The notes beneath the pieces are model-generated. The model was not told the origin of the DNA, searched no databases, and worked only from the letters and a program-made list of their open reading frames with translations. Shown one piece after another: positions 1-9,093 of a stretch of 64,000 nt of DNA. The position numbers and the translations under genes were made by a program. Source of the DNA: Lysinibacillus pakistanensis (GTDB lineage Bacteria; Bacillota; Bacilli; Bacillales_A; Planococcaceae); contig NZ_CP126101.1 in assembly GCF_030123245.1 (NCBI RefSeq), positions 3,842,501 to 3,906,500 on the forward strand. Direction: 5' to 3'. The stretch's first letter is position 1. Each line of letters opens with the position of its first letter.

Positions 1-821
1 ACATTACAGCCTGAACCACCACATTTAAAGCAAGAAATATCCATTTCAACAGATGGCTCTGTGAATGGGAAGAAACTTGGACGTAAGCGGATTTCGCGAT
101 CAGCACCAAACATTTTCTTCGCTAAAGTATCTAAAGTACCTTTAAGGTCGCTCATGCGAATATTTTCGCCAATCACTAATCCTTCAATTTGCATGAACTG
201 GTGTGAGTGTGTAGCATCATCGTTGTCGCGGCGGAATACTTTACCTGGGCAAATAATACGAATGGACTCACCTTTTTTCTCTTCCATTGTGCGAGCTTGC
301 ACTGGAGATGTATGTGTACGTAACAATATTTCCTCGGAAATATAGAACGAATCTTGCATATCACGAGCAGGATGCCCCTTCGGTAGGTTTAGTGCTTCAA
401 AGTTATAGTAATCCTTCTCAACTTCAGGACCTTCTGCAATTTCATAGCCCATACCGATAAATAAATCTTCAATTTCTTCAATGACACGTGTCAATGGATG
501 ACGGTTTCCTACTTTAATTTCTCGGCCTGGTAATGTGACATCGATCGACTCACTTGCTAATTTTTCAGCAATTGCCGCTTCCTCAAGCACAGTTGCCTTT
601 TCCTCTAAAACAGCTGTTACCTTTTCACGCACTGTATTCACTAAGGCACCCATTTTAGGGCGTTCCTCTGCCGATAATTTCCCCATCCCTTTTAATAAAT
701 CAGTGATAGGTCCTTTTTTTCCCAGATATGCTACACGCACATCATTTAACTCTTTTAAAGTTGAAGCTGCTTCAATTTTAGCAAGTGCTTCTTGCTCTAA
801 TTGCTTTAATTGCTCTTCCAT
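1..821 (-). CDS. pheS: Phenylalanyl-tRNA synthetase alpha subunit, 5' part (runs off the window)
   Basis: Catalytic alpha subunit of the alpha2-beta2 enzyme that charges tRNA-Phe in the cytoplasm. The first ~273 codons are present; the 3' end and the expected pheT lie beyond position 1. The start ATG (819-821) follows a strong AAGGAGG-type ribosome site. Residues 1-90 are charged and helical, as expected for the tRNA-binding coiled coil. A class II synthetase core follows, with [19 protein letters not shown] near residue 195-215 (motif 2 region) and [12 protein letters not shown] further on. It lies behind a T-box leader, so expression should respond to uncharged tRNA-Phe. Confidence 0.97.
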   Translation of the reverse strand, partial: MEEQLKQLEQEALAKIEAASTLKELNDVRVAYLGKKGPITDLLKGMGKLSAEERPKMGALVNTVREKVTAVLEEKATVLEEAAIAEKLASESIDVTLPGREIKVGNRHPLTRVIEEIEDLFIGMGYEIAEGPEVEKDYYNFEALNLPKGHPARDMQDSFYISEEILLRTHTSPVQARTMEEKKGESIRIICPGKVFRRDNDDATHSHQFMQIEGLVIGENIRMSDLKGTLDTLAKKMFGADREIRLRPSFFPFTEPSVEMDISCFKCGGSGCN

Positions 822-958
822 GTGTAAATCCTCCTTGTTCAAATCAATTTCTCTTTGGCATTTTTGAAGTTATCGCTTTGCCTTCACTACAGATTCTGAA
901 TTGTCCTATACCATGTTTCACTTCCGCTACAGGATAAATGCCAGCTTTTTAATGGCAT

Positions 959-1239
959 AAAAAAACTCGCCCCTAAAAAAGGGACGAGGACATATTCGCG
1001 GTACCACCCTAGTTATTGCAAGGCAAACGCCAAGCAATCACTTCATTGACATAACGACTAGATTAAAGCCGGCTTACCTTTACAGCATTTTGCTGGTCCT
1101 GGTAGCTGCTCGCGGGCTGAATTCAAAACTGCATTGGTTCGGCGCTGGCTCTCAATCTCCGGCCTACGCTCCCTGTCGTCCATTCACAATCTTTACTACT
1201 TCCCGGTCAAAGCATTTTCATATTCAAGTTTACAATTTA
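959..1239 (-). ncRNA. T-box leader (tRNA-Phe responsive) of pheS
   Basis: On the minus strand the leader ends in the T-box core AGGGTGGTACCGCG (+ strand 997-1010), followed by a GC-rich hairpin (CTCGTCCC / GGGGCGAG) and a T-run ending at 959, the classical antiterminator/terminator arrangement. A TTC (Phe) triplet in GTTTTGAATTCAGCC (+ 1119-1121) sits where the specifier would be expected in stem I. This is consistent with the downstream pheS, but the stem I fold was not computed. The 5' end is set from the promoter at 1246-1275. Confidence 0.93.
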
Positions 1240-1245
1240 AAAGTG

Positions 1246-1275
1246 ATTATACAATACTATGCTCATGCAAATCAA
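1246..1275 (-). promoter_or_regulatory. Sigma-A-type promoter of the pheS T-box transcript
   Basis: On the minus strand TTGATT (+ 1270-1275) and TATAAT (+ 1246-1251) are separated by 18 bases. Transcription would start near 1239 and run into the T-box leader. The 1276-1411 stretch upstream holds no gene that I can see. Confidence 0.6.
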
Positions 1276-1411
1276 GGGGCATCTTTCCATTATTGAGGAT
1301 ACTAATGATTCAAAAGTTTTTGAACCCTTCATTATGACAACGCATCCATCGATTTAAGCAATCTATCCTTCACTTTTGTTATTCTATCCATCAGTTTGAT
1401 AGTTCTATCCG

Positions 1412-2176
1412 TTATTTAACAAAACCATATAATACAATTCCTGTTGCCACCGCTACATTTAATGATTCTGCCTGTCCAAAAATAGGAATTATAATATTTT
1501 GATCGGCCATAGCAAGCAATTGTGGATGGATGCCGCTGCCTTCATTGCCCATCATGATGGCAAAAGCACCTGTATGCTGAATATCGCTGTAGATAACCGC
1601 ATCTTCATCTAAGGCCGTTCCAAATACAGGTACACCATTTTCCTGTAGCTGCTCTATCCAATCCTCCAACTCACCTCTAAGTACTGGAATGTGAAAATGT
1701 GAGCCCTGTGCAGAACGAAGTGTTTTAGGATTATACATATCTGCACAGCCTTTGCCTAATATAACTGCATCCAAGCCCGCAGCATCTGCCGTACGAATCA
1801 TCGTTCCTATATTTCCAGGATCTTGTACAGCATCAATCAGTAATACCTTACGCCATAAAGCCATTACATCTTCCTTTAGTAAAGGTTGCTTACAAACAGC
1901 AAATACTCCTTGTGAGGTCTCCGTTTCAGCAAACTCCTTCGCAACAGCTCCAGTCACTTCAATGATGGCAATATCGTCAATTGGCCAAAGCATTGGTAAA
2001 TCTACACCTTCACGCACAATAAGCTGCAATACCTGCTCTTTATTTTTTAATGCTTCCTCTACTAAATGGAATCCTTCGACTATAAATTCTCCAGAACGTT
2101 CACGCTCTTTACGTGTCGTCGCTAGCTTCTTCCAGTATTTCACTAATGCATTTTGCGTAGATTCAATTCTTTTCAT
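1412..2176 (-). CDS. TrmH/SpoU-family RNA 2'-O-methyltransferase (YsgA-like)
   Basis: 254 residues. It has an N-terminal substrate-binding domain (about 1-100) and a SPOUT methyltransferase domain carrying all three family motifs: DPGNIGTMIRTADAAG (119-134), MGNEGSGI (209-216) and IPIFGQAESLNVAVATG (230-246). This knotted fold binds S-adenosylmethionine and methylates a ribose in rRNA or tRNA. The exact target cannot be read from sequence. B. subtilis keeps a homologue (ysgA) next to pheS, as here. Transcription runs toward the pheS leader, with about 135 bases between its stop and the pheS promoter. Confidence 0.9.
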   Translation of the reverse strand: MKRIESTQNALVKYWKKLATTRKERERSGEFIVEGFHLVEEALKNKEQVLQLIVREGVDLPMLWPIDDIAIIEVTGAVAKEFAETETSQGVFAVCKQPLLKEDVMALWRKVLLIDAVQDPGNIGTMIRTADAAGLDAVILGKGCADMYNPKTLRSAQGSHFHIPVLRGELEDWIEQLQENGVPVFGTALDEDAVIYSDIQHTGAFAIMMGNEGSGIHPQLLAMADQNIIIPIFGQAESLNVAVATGIVLYGFVK

Positions 2177-2356
2177 CGTACCTCGTACCGCCCTTTTCCT
2201 ATTTACTGATTTTTATTATACAGTAGAAAATAACAATTTACATCGTCATGGAAACTCTGTTTTTAATAGAGACAGCTTTTATTTTAAGTAACAAAAATTT
2301 AAAACTACATGTTATAATCTACAATATTTCATATAAAAAATTTTAGGATGAAGAAA

Positions 2357-2752
2357 ATGAAAAAACATATACACGTAGTGGGCGCAATTATTGAAAATGA
2401 CAAGAATGAAATCTTTTGTGCATTACGAAATCCTCACATGGTACTCGCTAACTACTGGGAATTTCCCGGCGGTAAAATAGAAGTAGGGGAATCGTCGAAG
2501 CAGGCATTGGCCCGTGAAATATTAGAGGAATTTAATTGTTCTATAGAGGTGAACGAAAAAGTAGAAGATACCACATATGAATATAAAGAATTCATTGTGC
2601 GCCTAGAGACATTTAAAGCCTCAATAATTAGCGGAGAACCACTTGCTTTAGAACATACTGAAATCAGATGGGTAGCTCGACACCAGCTGTTAGAATTAAA
2701 CTTCGCTCCAGCGGACATCCCTTCCATAAAAAAATTGCTAGCAGAAAAATAA
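2357..2752 (+). CDS. Nudix hydrolase, MutT-like (d)NTP pyrophosphatase
   Basis: 131 residues, a single Nudix domain. The Nudix box spans about residues 38-60 (GGKIEVGESSKQALAREILE followed by EFNC). The G-x5-E-x7-REUxEE core is intact, but the usual glycine after the last glutamates is asparagine. Members sanitise oxidised or non-canonical nucleotides by splitting off pyrophosphate using a divalent metal. An ATG at 2348 is also possible. The ATG at 2357 is preferred because TAGGATG sits six bases upstream of it. The gene is divergent from the methyltransferase and followed by a clear terminator. Confidence 0.85.
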   Translation: MKKHIHVVGAIIENDKNEIFCALRNPHMVLANYWEFPGGKIEVGESSKQALAREILEEFNCSIEVNEKVEDTTYEYKEFIVRLETFKASIISGEPLALEHTEIRWVARHQLLELNFAPADIPSIKKLLAEK

Positions 2753-2756
2753 CGAA

Positions 2757-2797
2757 AAGATGGCAATTAAGTAATTTTCTTAATCGCCATCTTGTTC
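2757..2797 (+). terminator. Terminator after the Nudix gene
   Basis: The hairpin GATGGCAATTAAG / CTTAATCGCCATC, one mismatch in a 13-base stem, is followed by TTGTT. It closes the Nudix gene and also lies downstream of the converging GGDEF remnant. Confidence 0.75.
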
Positions 2798-2820
2798 ATA
2801 AACATCCCCTTTACTCCTCT

Positions 2821-3069
2821 CTAAATACTTGTTAAATCTATACTGTGTGTAATGCGGTTTCGACCATTTTCCTTAGAGGCATATAGGGCCTTATCAGCTC
2901 TTTGTAAAATAATAGTCTCATTATCCGTTTTGATAGCAGAGGCAATACCGACACTCACTGTAATTCGCCCAGTTTGCCACTTTGCTTGTTCTACAGCTTG
3001 TCGCAATTGTTCTGCAATAGCTTTTGGCGTAGCGGCAGCTACAATTACGCTGGGGCGTAATTGATTCAC
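2821..3069 (-). pseudogene. Remnant of a GGDEF diguanylate cyclase (C-terminal third only)
   Basis: 82 codons that match only the last part of a GGDEF domain: ITVSVGIA, then RADKALYASKENGRNRI, the conserved C-terminal signature. The GG(D/E)EF catalytic loop and everything before it are missing. The open frame starts immediately after the TAG stop (3073-3075) of the upstream oxidase gene and is in the same reading frame. It has only a weak GTG and no ribosome site. I read it as a decayed fragment left when the neighbouring oxidase gene, or a deletion, removed the 5' part. It is very unlikely to make c-di-GMP. Confidence 0.75.
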
Positions 3070-3072
3070 TAC

Positions 3073-4422
3073 CTAAAGCCATTTTCGATTAGGTGGGATG
3101 CTTTGAGGAAAATGAAACACATTCAACGGATCGTATTTTGACTTTACCTCTCTTAATCTACGAATATTTCGGCCATAATAAGCAGTCAGCCAATCTTTAA
3201 TAAAGCGATCAGGGAAATTGACATAATCCCCAGTAGTATAAGGAGACAAAGCCCGTCTGACATTTTCCACCCATCGAATGTTTTTCTCTTCTTCTTTAGG
3301 TTTTTTCCAAGATGTATTGTACTCCTGTGCCATTAAAGCATTTCTATAATAATAAGCTGTACGATTGGGTGCAACTTGACCTACAGCGCCTCCCAAAGAT
3401 TGCTGCCATATCGTTGTATTTCTATTTGGTGGTTTAGCCAAGAATTCTTTCATTTGTACAATGGCAGCATGTGGAAATGGTCTTTCAATAAAAGAACCAG
3501 ATCTTTTACGAAGGGCTGGCTGGTTGCCACTTGGAATATCAAAAAATTCTACAGCCTTTAAATATGGGACTTCCTTTATCCAAACATTTCTGGGTGCTCC
3601 TGTTTTCCTTAAAGGCCGTAGTAATTTCTTTAATTCTGAAGCAGAACCGACGAACTCTCCTTGCGCAACAATCTCACCTATCTCCTTTGATTTAAGCTCA
3701 ATCTGGGACGTTAAGCGTTCATCTGTATATGGTGCCCATTTTTGCCATGCATCAAAGGCACGTTCAAAATCCTCCCAACCCCATGTAATAGAAAAAATAG
3801 CAACATCATTAATTGGATGTAGCTTAAAGGTAAGTGCAGTTACGATACCAAAATTGCCACCTCCACCTCCACAGCTAACCCACAATAAATCACTGTTTTT
3901 CTGTCTGTTTGCTTGAATGACTGTTGCTCCTTCATGACCACTTACACCCACCATCTCAATTTCAATCAAATTGTCACATGTTAACCCAAATGGACGAGAT
4001 AGCATCCCAATTCCTCCACCAAGTGTTAAGCCCACGACGCCTACACTACTTTCGGTTCCGGCAGGTATTGTTACACCTTGTTCTCCTAATACACGATAAA
4101 CGCTCCCAAGATTTGCCCCTGCTTCAATTTTCACTGTCATTTCCTGAAGATTGAGTTGAATGTCATTCATGTCACTAATATCAATAACAAGACCTTTATT
4201 TAATAATGAATAATTTTCATAGCTATGCCTGCCACTTCTTATTCGAAATGGTTCATTATTTTCCCTTGCCCAGTTTAATGCATTTATAACATCCTTTGTA
4301 TCTTGACAAAACACAATTACACTGGGATATTTCGGATTATTCAAATTATTATTTGTTCTTGCCTGTTCATATCCCGGATCATCAGGGGTAACAATTCTTC
4401 CAGTGAGCTTTACTTTTTTCAA
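3073..4422 (-). CDS. FAD-linked oxidase, berberine-bridge type (CotQ/YvdP-like)
   Basis: 449 residues. An N-terminal FAD_binding_4 domain (about 30-170) contains RSGRHSYEN, whose histidine (about 66) is the usual covalent flavin attachment residue. GLTLGGGIGM and CGGGGGNFG follow. A C-terminal BBE segment ends with YDPLNVFHFPQSI (about 429-441). The second cysteinyl FAD link found in many plant enzymes is absent here (GTESSVGVV). Size and layout match the B. subtilis spore-coat oxidase CotQ/YvdP, so a spore-surface role is plausible but inferred. The start is TTG (4420-4422) behind AAAGGAG at seven bases; no in-frame ATG fits better. It diverges from the LysM-GH18 gene. Confidence 0.85.
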   Translation of the reverse strand: MKKVKLTGRIVTPDDPGYEQARTNNNLNNPKYPSVIVFCQDTKDVINALNWARENNEPFRIRSGRHSYENYSLLNKGLVIDISDMNDIQLNLQEMTVKIEAGANLGSVYRVLGEQGVTIPAGTESSVGVVGLTLGGGIGMLSRPFGLTCDNLIEIEMVGVSGHEGATVIQANRQKNSDLLWVSCGGGGGNFGIVTALTFKLHPINDVAIFSITWGWEDFERAFDAWQKWAPYTDERLTSQIELKSKEIGEIVAQGEFVGSASELKKLLRPLRKTGAPRNVWIKEVPYLKAVEFFDIPSGNQPALRKRSGSFIERPFPHAAIVQMKEFLAKPPNRNTTIWQQSLGGAVGQVAPNRTAYYYRNALMAQEYNTSWKKPKEEEKNIRWVENVRRALSPYTTGDYVNFPDRFIKDWLTAYYGRNIRRLREVKSKYDPLNVFHFPQSIPPNRKWL

Positions 4423-4460
4423 AAGCCAGCTCCTTTCTCAAATAATGAATGCATATGCTC

Positions 4461-4490
4461 TATCCTATGCATATTGATTGGAAAGAATAT
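4461..4490 (-). promoter_or_regulatory. Possible sporulation (sigma-E-like) promoter of the oxidase gene
   Basis: On the minus strand ATATT, then 16 bases, then CATAGGATA (+ 4461-4469). The CATANNNT element is typical of the -10 region of sigma-E and sigma-K promoters, and ATATT resembles the sigma-E -35. The spacing is slightly long. It is suggested only because the gene resembles a spore-coat gene. Confidence 0.3.
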
Positions 4491-4611
4491 GAACAATAAA
4501 ATATTTATTATGCGTCGTTGAATCCACAGAAATAGAAGGCTCTTCAGAAAAATACTCATTTTCTTCCTTAATACATATGATGCAATATGAAAACTACTTT
4601 GGAGGTGTCCA

Positions 4612-6027
4612 ATGATAATACATGTGGTGAGTGCTGGTGAAACACTGTGGCAAATTGCAAATCACTATTTTGTACCTATTCAGGAGATTATTCAATTAAA
4701 TGGGTTATCTAATCCAGACCAATTAGTAATCGGACAATCACTCGTTATTCCCTCTCCCTATACAACTCATACAGTGAAAAGAGGAGATACTCTATGGTCG
4801 ATTGCACAACAATACAACGTATCAATTCAATCTATTATCTCTGTTAATCATTTAACTAATCCTGATTTGTTAACGCCTGGCACTCAATTAGTAATTCCAC
4901 CCGTTATTCATATCGTCCAACCTGGAGAAACGTTATCCCAAATTGCTTATCAATATAGTACGACTGTTCAAGCCATTGCTGTTGAAAATGGCATTTCAAA
5001 TCCAAATTTGATTTATGTAGGTACACACTTAATCATCCCAAGAGCAAAGCCTTTAATTGAGGTGAACGCCTATACGTATGAAAAGCCAAAAGAAGCTGTT
5101 CAATCTATAAATGCCATTGGCCATCTTCTTACTTATTTTAGTCCTTTTGCTTATATAATAAAGGAGGATGGAACTTTAGAGCCGCCCGATGATCAAGAAA
5201 TGATTGCAGCTGCCAATGCAAAAAACATTACACCTATGCTAACCCTTACAAACCTAACTTCTACTGAAACAGGCTCTAACTTATCACATATTATTTTATC
5301 AAGCGCAGCATTACGTGAAAAAGTGATTACAAATACTCTACAAGTAATGCAGGAGAAGGGCTATAAAGTTTTAAATATTGATTTTGAATACGTCCTTCCA
5401 GCAGATCGAGAAAATTATACTGCCTTTCTTCAACTCGCTGCTGACCGTCTACATCCGTATGGCTATCTAGTATCTTCAGCACTTGCACCTAAAACAAGCG
5501 CAGCACAGGTAGGAACACTGTATGAGGCTCACGATTATGAAGCACATGGGAAGATTGCAGATTTTGTAGTATTGATGACCTATGAATGGGGGTATCGGCT
5601 TGGCCCACCACAAGCAATATCTCCAATTAATGAAATGAGGAAAGTTGTTGAATATGCTTTAACTGCTATGCCTGCTGAGAAAATACTTTTAGGCTTCGAA
5701 CTTTATGCTCGTGATTGGCTTTTACCACATGTAAAAGGACAAGAAGCAGAAACATTCAGTTCTCAAGAAGCTGTTAATCGGGCAATAAAATATGGTGCAA
5801 CCATTCAATATGATCTAGTTGCACAGTCACCATATTTTCGTTATGTTGATGAACATGGGAAGCAACACGAAGTTTGGTTTGAAGATGCTCGAAGTGCACA
5901 AGCTAAGTTTGATATGGTGCGACACTATAACCTTAGAGGAATTAGCTATTGGGCATTAGGTTTCCCTTTCCCACAAAATTGGGTGCTATTAAATAATGAC
6001 TTTTCCATAAAAAAGGTCTCGCTATAA
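4612..6027 (+). CDS. LysM-repeat GH18 glycosidase, spore-cortex-lytic type (YaaH/SleL-like)
   Basis: 471 residues with no signal peptide. Three LysM peptidoglycan-binding repeats lie at about 3-47, 51-96 and 99-143 (VSAGETLWQIA, VKRGDTLWSIA, VQPGETLSQIA). A GH18 barrel covers about 150-471. The catalytic signature reads NIDFEYV, with D257 and the proton-donor E259. This architecture is that of YaaH/SleL N-acetylglucosaminidases, which act on cortex peptidoglycan during germination and are packed into the spore. The start ATG lies behind GGAGGTG. The nearby small spore-protein genes and the possible coat oxidase fit a sporulation locus. The substrate is inferred from the family. Confidence 0.9.
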   Translation: MIIHVVSAGETLWQIANHYFVPIQEIIQLNGLSNPDQLVIGQSLVIPSPYTTHTVKRGDTLWSIAQQYNVSIQSIISVNHLTNPDLLTPGTQLVIPPVIHIVQPGETLSQIAYQYSTTVQAIAVENGISNPNLIYVGTHLIIPRAKPLIEVNAYTYEKPKEAVQSINAIGHLLTYFSPFAYIIKEDGTLEPPDDQEMIAAANAKNITPMLTLTNLTSTETGSNLSHIILSSAALREKVITNTLQVMQEKGYKVLNIDFEYVLPADRENYTAFLQLAADRLHPYGYLVSSALAPKTSAAQVGTLYEAHDYEAHGKIADFVVLMTYEWGYRLGPPQAISPINEMRKVVEYALTAMPAEKILLGFELYARDWLLPHVKGQEAETFSSQEAVNRAIKYGATIQYDLVAQSPYFRYVDEHGKQHEVWFEDARSAQAKFDMVRHYNLRGISYWALGFPFPQNWVLLNNDFSIKKVSL

Positions 6028-6179
6028 AAACGCTTGTTTCTTTTAAGGTTAACGATTTCTCCAAAAATAATTCGTAACTGTTTTACATTAAATTTTTTCT
6101 GTTCCCTAGATTTCCCCTTGATAAAAATTCGATTCAAAAGCCATATTAAGAAATATCAAAAACGAAAGGAGAAACAATC

Positions 6180-6341
6180 ATGGGAAGAGACAATAAACAA
6201 GGACAAAGCGCCAACAAAGGATCTTTACCTCAAACGCCAAAAAACCAAAAAATAGCGCCCAACAAAGTGAGTGAAGAATTTTCAAAAGAGTTTATGGAAC
6301 TTATTCATTCCGTTACCAAAGAAGGTAAATCAAAAAAATAA
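6180..6341 (+). CDS. Small basic YfhD-like protein (53 residues)
   Basis: A short gene with a very good ribosome site (GAAAGGAG, nine bases before ATG). The product is hydrophilic and lysine/asparagine-rich, starts MGRDNKQG, contains LPQTPKNQK (residues 16-24), then has an acidic-aromatic stretch SEEFSKEFMELI. The LPQTPK segment and the MGR start recall the YfhD family of small Bacillus proteins of unknown function, but the match is from memory. It sits 12 bases before an SspH-type spore-protein gene, so the two are probably co-transcribed and a spore location is likely. Confidence 0.7.
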   Translation: MGRDNKQGQSANKGSLPQTPKNQKIAPNKVSEEFSKEFMELIHSVTKEGKSKK

Positions 6342-6353
6342 GGGGGACTTCAA

Positions 6354-6545
6354 GTGGATTTTAAACGTGCACAAGAAATAGTCGCCTCACCATTAGAATA
6401 TGAAGTCAGTTATAATGGCGTATCTATCTGGATTGATAAGCTTCATGACGATGGAAAAACAGCAACTGTTCATTTACGGCGTTCTTTAGAGGAGCGATCA
6501 GAGGTGGATATAGGAGAATTAAAGGAAGAGTATCTGATGCATTAA
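6354..6545 (+). CDS. sspH: H-type small acid-soluble spore protein
   Basis: 63 residues. It begins MDFKRAQEIVASP, close to the M(D/N)IxRAKEI start of the SspH family, followed by a YNGVSIWID strand. The middle TATVHLRRSLEERSEVDI corresponds to the family's ARIYPLDxPExEQTVNV segment. SspH proteins are minor core proteins made in the forespore. The start codon is GTG, six bases after AGGGGGA. It is the second gene of a pair with the YfhD-like gene and is followed by a strong terminator. Assignment to the family is fairly firm; the exact paralogue number is not. Confidence 0.8.
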   Translation: MDFKRAQEIVASPLEYEVSYNGVSIWIDKLHDDGKTATVHLRRSLEERSEVDIGELKEEYLMH

Positions 6546-6554
6546 TCAATTATA

Positions 6555-6617
6555 CCCCAGCATCATTGCGTTCGGATTTTTTCGAGCCTCATCAAAATCC
6601 GTGACATGGTGCTGGGG
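6555..6617 (+). terminator. Two-storey terminator after sspH, made from an intergenic repeat (copy A)
   Basis: An outer stem CCCCAGCA (6555-6562) / TGCTGGGG (6610-6617) encloses an inner stem CGGATTTT (6573-6580) / AAAATCCG (6594-6601), followed by CTTTATTTTATTT. The inside (ATTGCGTTCGGATTTTTTCGAGC...CAAAATCCGTGACAT) resembles two larger intergenic repeats at 29457-29657 and 41890-42024. Confidence 0.8.
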
Positions 6618-6789
6618 CTTTATTTTATTTGTGCACCCCACTAAATTGGATATACGTTATAGAAGTGGAAGTATTCTATCTTTATTTTTCCTTTTTAAAT
6701 TGTAGCGAATTTTTTAAAATGCCAAAATAGGAGTAACACTAAAACGAGACTAGCCAATTATTACTGTACTCATTGTAATATCTTTACCT

Positions 6790-8949
6790 CTAAATAATGT
6801 AGTCTTCTACATATGTAAATTGTGTTAAGATTTCTAAAGCATGTCTGTGTAATTCCTTAAAGTTATTAGAGATTTGTTCTGCTGAAATCGGCTTACTGAA
6901 TAAGTATCCCTGGATATAATCGCAATCTCCATTAATAAGGAACGCAAGCTGCTCGACTTCCTCAATTCCCTCTGCAACAACCTTCAGTCGCAAATGCTTG
7001 GCCATTGATAAAATCATGGACACAAGTGCTTCATCATTTGGATTATGCTGAATATTTCGAACAAATGCGCGGTCAATTTTTAAGCAATCAATCGGAAAAT
7101 CCTTTAAATAAGAAAGTGAAGAATAGCCAGTCCCAAAATCATCCACAGCAATTTGAATCCCTAATGCCTTTAATTCATACAGCAGCTGTGTCATTTGATC
7201 GATATTCATCGTCATACTTTCCGTGATTTCTAATTGTAAATGCTTTGGTTCTAATCGTGTACGCTGTAAAATTTCCTGTACCATCTGTACTAAATCCTGC
7301 TGGAACAATTGTCCAAGCGAAAGATTTACGGCTACCTTCATAGGCGGTAATCCTTGCTCCTCCCAAGCTTTAGCTTGAGCACAGGCGGTTTCTAAAATCC
7401 ATTTTCCCAACGGAATGATAAGACCTGATTCCTCAGCAATTGATATAAACTGATCTGGAGCCACAAACCCACGTGATGGATGACGCCAACGTACAAGTGC
7501 TTCTACAGATTCAATTTTACCCGTTTTTAAATTTACCTGTGGTTGAAAATCCAAATAAAATTCCTGATTAGCCAGTGCCTTATGTAAATCTTGCTCAATT
7601 AGAATACGATCTGTAACTCCGTTAGACATATAAGGTTTATAAAATAAACATCTTTGAGGGAGCTGACTCGCTTCTCTCATTGCTAATTGTGCATGCATTA
7701 GAAGTTCTTCACCCGTACAATCTTCTTCATGCAGGGCAATACCTATATTAAGATTTCCATTAAGTGAAAATAACTGTACCTGTAAGGGCTTTTTCATCAC
7801 ATTTCTTAAATTTAAACAGAATTGTAATAGCTCTTCTCTTGTTTTGACATGATTAATATAAATAATAAATTGGCCTTCATTAAGTTTTGTTGCAAAATAA
7901 TAAGGCGGTAATATTGCTTGTATCCTTTCAGCAACAAGCTTCATCATCTTATTGGAATAGCTAATCCCTATTGATGCACGAATTGCTGCTAATCGATCAA
8001 TTTCGATGGCTATAATTGCCTTTTGATAGTTATTTGCATGTAAGCTTTCCTTTAAGGTTTTCAATAATAAGTGCTCATTTGGAAGCTGTGTAATATCATC
8101 ATGGTAGGCTTGAAAATGAAGCTCCTGCTGTGAATGCTCCAAATCCTGCTTGATTTTCAAAAGCTGCTGATAAGGTTTTTCCACAGTTGTATAATAAATG
8201 GCCTTTAAGAAAAAATAGAAAGCAAAAAATTGATAAATAAGTGCTGAAAATCCCCAAATTGATTGCCAATCCTTACTGATAACAAAGAAAATATCACTAA
8301 AAATTAAATAGATGGCCGCACAAATAAGCCACATTACACGTTTTGGTATTTTCTCAAAATATTTACTTAGAATTATTATTGTGACAATCTGAAAAACCGC
8401 AGACAATAAAAAAACAAGATCATTTATTTTATTCAACTGATTCTCAAACAGTAATTGCCTTGAAGATAAATAAACTAGAAAAAGGGTAAGTAATACTAAT
8501 ATTAAGGAACTTCCATATGTATAATAACGATATTTCATCGCTATATTTTGTTTTGGCTTTACAATAATAAATAAAAAGCCAATAGCCAAGCATAAACGCA
8601 TTATGATATGTATACTCATTACCGCATAGTGCGAATGAACGGAATAGTTTTGATGAATAACTAAACTAACTAATTCCAATAATGCGGTGATAAAAAACAA
8701 ATTACCTATGTATAATGTTTGATTTGATGGGAGATGTGAAAAAACAAGCCAAGATTGAATGGCAATTGCCATTGTAAAAACAATAATGAGTATTTTTATA
8801 ACTAAATTCAAATAAAGATAACTTTCTTCCTTAAAAATACCATATACCTGATTACTAAAACCTAATAGGGGTACAACTAGCAATAACGGTAATACTATAT
8901 ACCAAAACTCCTTCTTTTCAATTTCTAAATGATTAAACCAATTTTCCAA
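6790..8949 (-). CDS. Membrane c-di-GMP phosphodiesterase (degenerate GGDEF plus EAL)
   Basis: 719 residues. Residues 15-260 hold about seven to eight hydrophobic segments, a sensor region resembling MASE-type domains. A short helical linker follows. A GGDEF-like domain (about 280-435) has the active loop reduced to NEGQF (357-361), so it should not make c-di-GMP. The EAL domain (about 455-705) keeps VEALVRW (EAL 483-485), EITES, DDFGTGYSSLSYL, CLKID, VVAEGIE and the YIQGYLFSKP end, so hydrolysis of c-di-GMP is likely. The start is TTG (8947-8949) with GGAGGG six bases upstream. It is a single-gene unit facing the sspH unit. The sensed signal is unknown. Confidence 0.88.
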   Translation of the reverse strand: MENWFNHLEIEKKEFWYIVLPLLLVVPLLGFSNQVYGIFKEESYLYLNLVIKILIIVFTMAIAIQSWLVFSHLPSNQTLYIGNLFFITALLELVSLVIHQNYSVHSHYAVMSIHIIMRLCLAIGFLFIIVKPKQNIAMKYRYYTYGSSLILVLLTLFLVYLSSRQLLFENQLNKINDLVFLLSAVFQIVTIIILSKYFEKIPKRVMWLICAAIYLIFSDIFFVISKDWQSIWGFSALIYQFFAFYFFLKAIYYTTVEKPYQQLLKIKQDLEHSQQELHFQAYHDDITQLPNEHLLLKTLKESLHANNYQKAIIAIEIDRLAAIRASIGISYSNKMMKLVAERIQAILPPYYFATKLNEGQFIIYINHVKTREELLQFCLNLRNVMKKPLQVQLFSLNGNLNIGIALHEEDCTGEELLMHAQLAMREASQLPQRCLFYKPYMSNGVTDRILIEQDLHKALANQEFYLDFQPQVNLKTGKIESVEALVRWRHPSRGFVAPDQFISIAEESGLIIPLGKWILETACAQAKAWEEQGLPPMKVAVNLSLGQLFQQDLVQMVQEILQRTRLEPKHLQLEITESMTMNIDQMTQLLYELKALGIQIAVDDFGTGYSSLSYLKDFPIDCLKIDRAFVRNIQHNPNDEALVSMILSMAKHLRLKVVAEGIEEVEQLAFLINGDCDYIQGYLFSKPISAEQISNNFKELHRHALEILTQFTYVEDYII

Positions 8950-9093
8950 TCCAAACCCTCCATACTAAGTATATATCTATAAATTGTATAGGTAAATTTA
9001 TCTACCTATTGAAAATATCATTTTAAAAATTGTATATTTTTTTGACTTCTTACAAATCATAGCATTTTTCTTGGAAGTTGTATGCAAGTATTG

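Noticed and set aside
1090..1337. Two overlapping plus-strand frames opposite the pheS leader
   Set aside because: They are antisense to the T-box and lack ribosome sites and family features.
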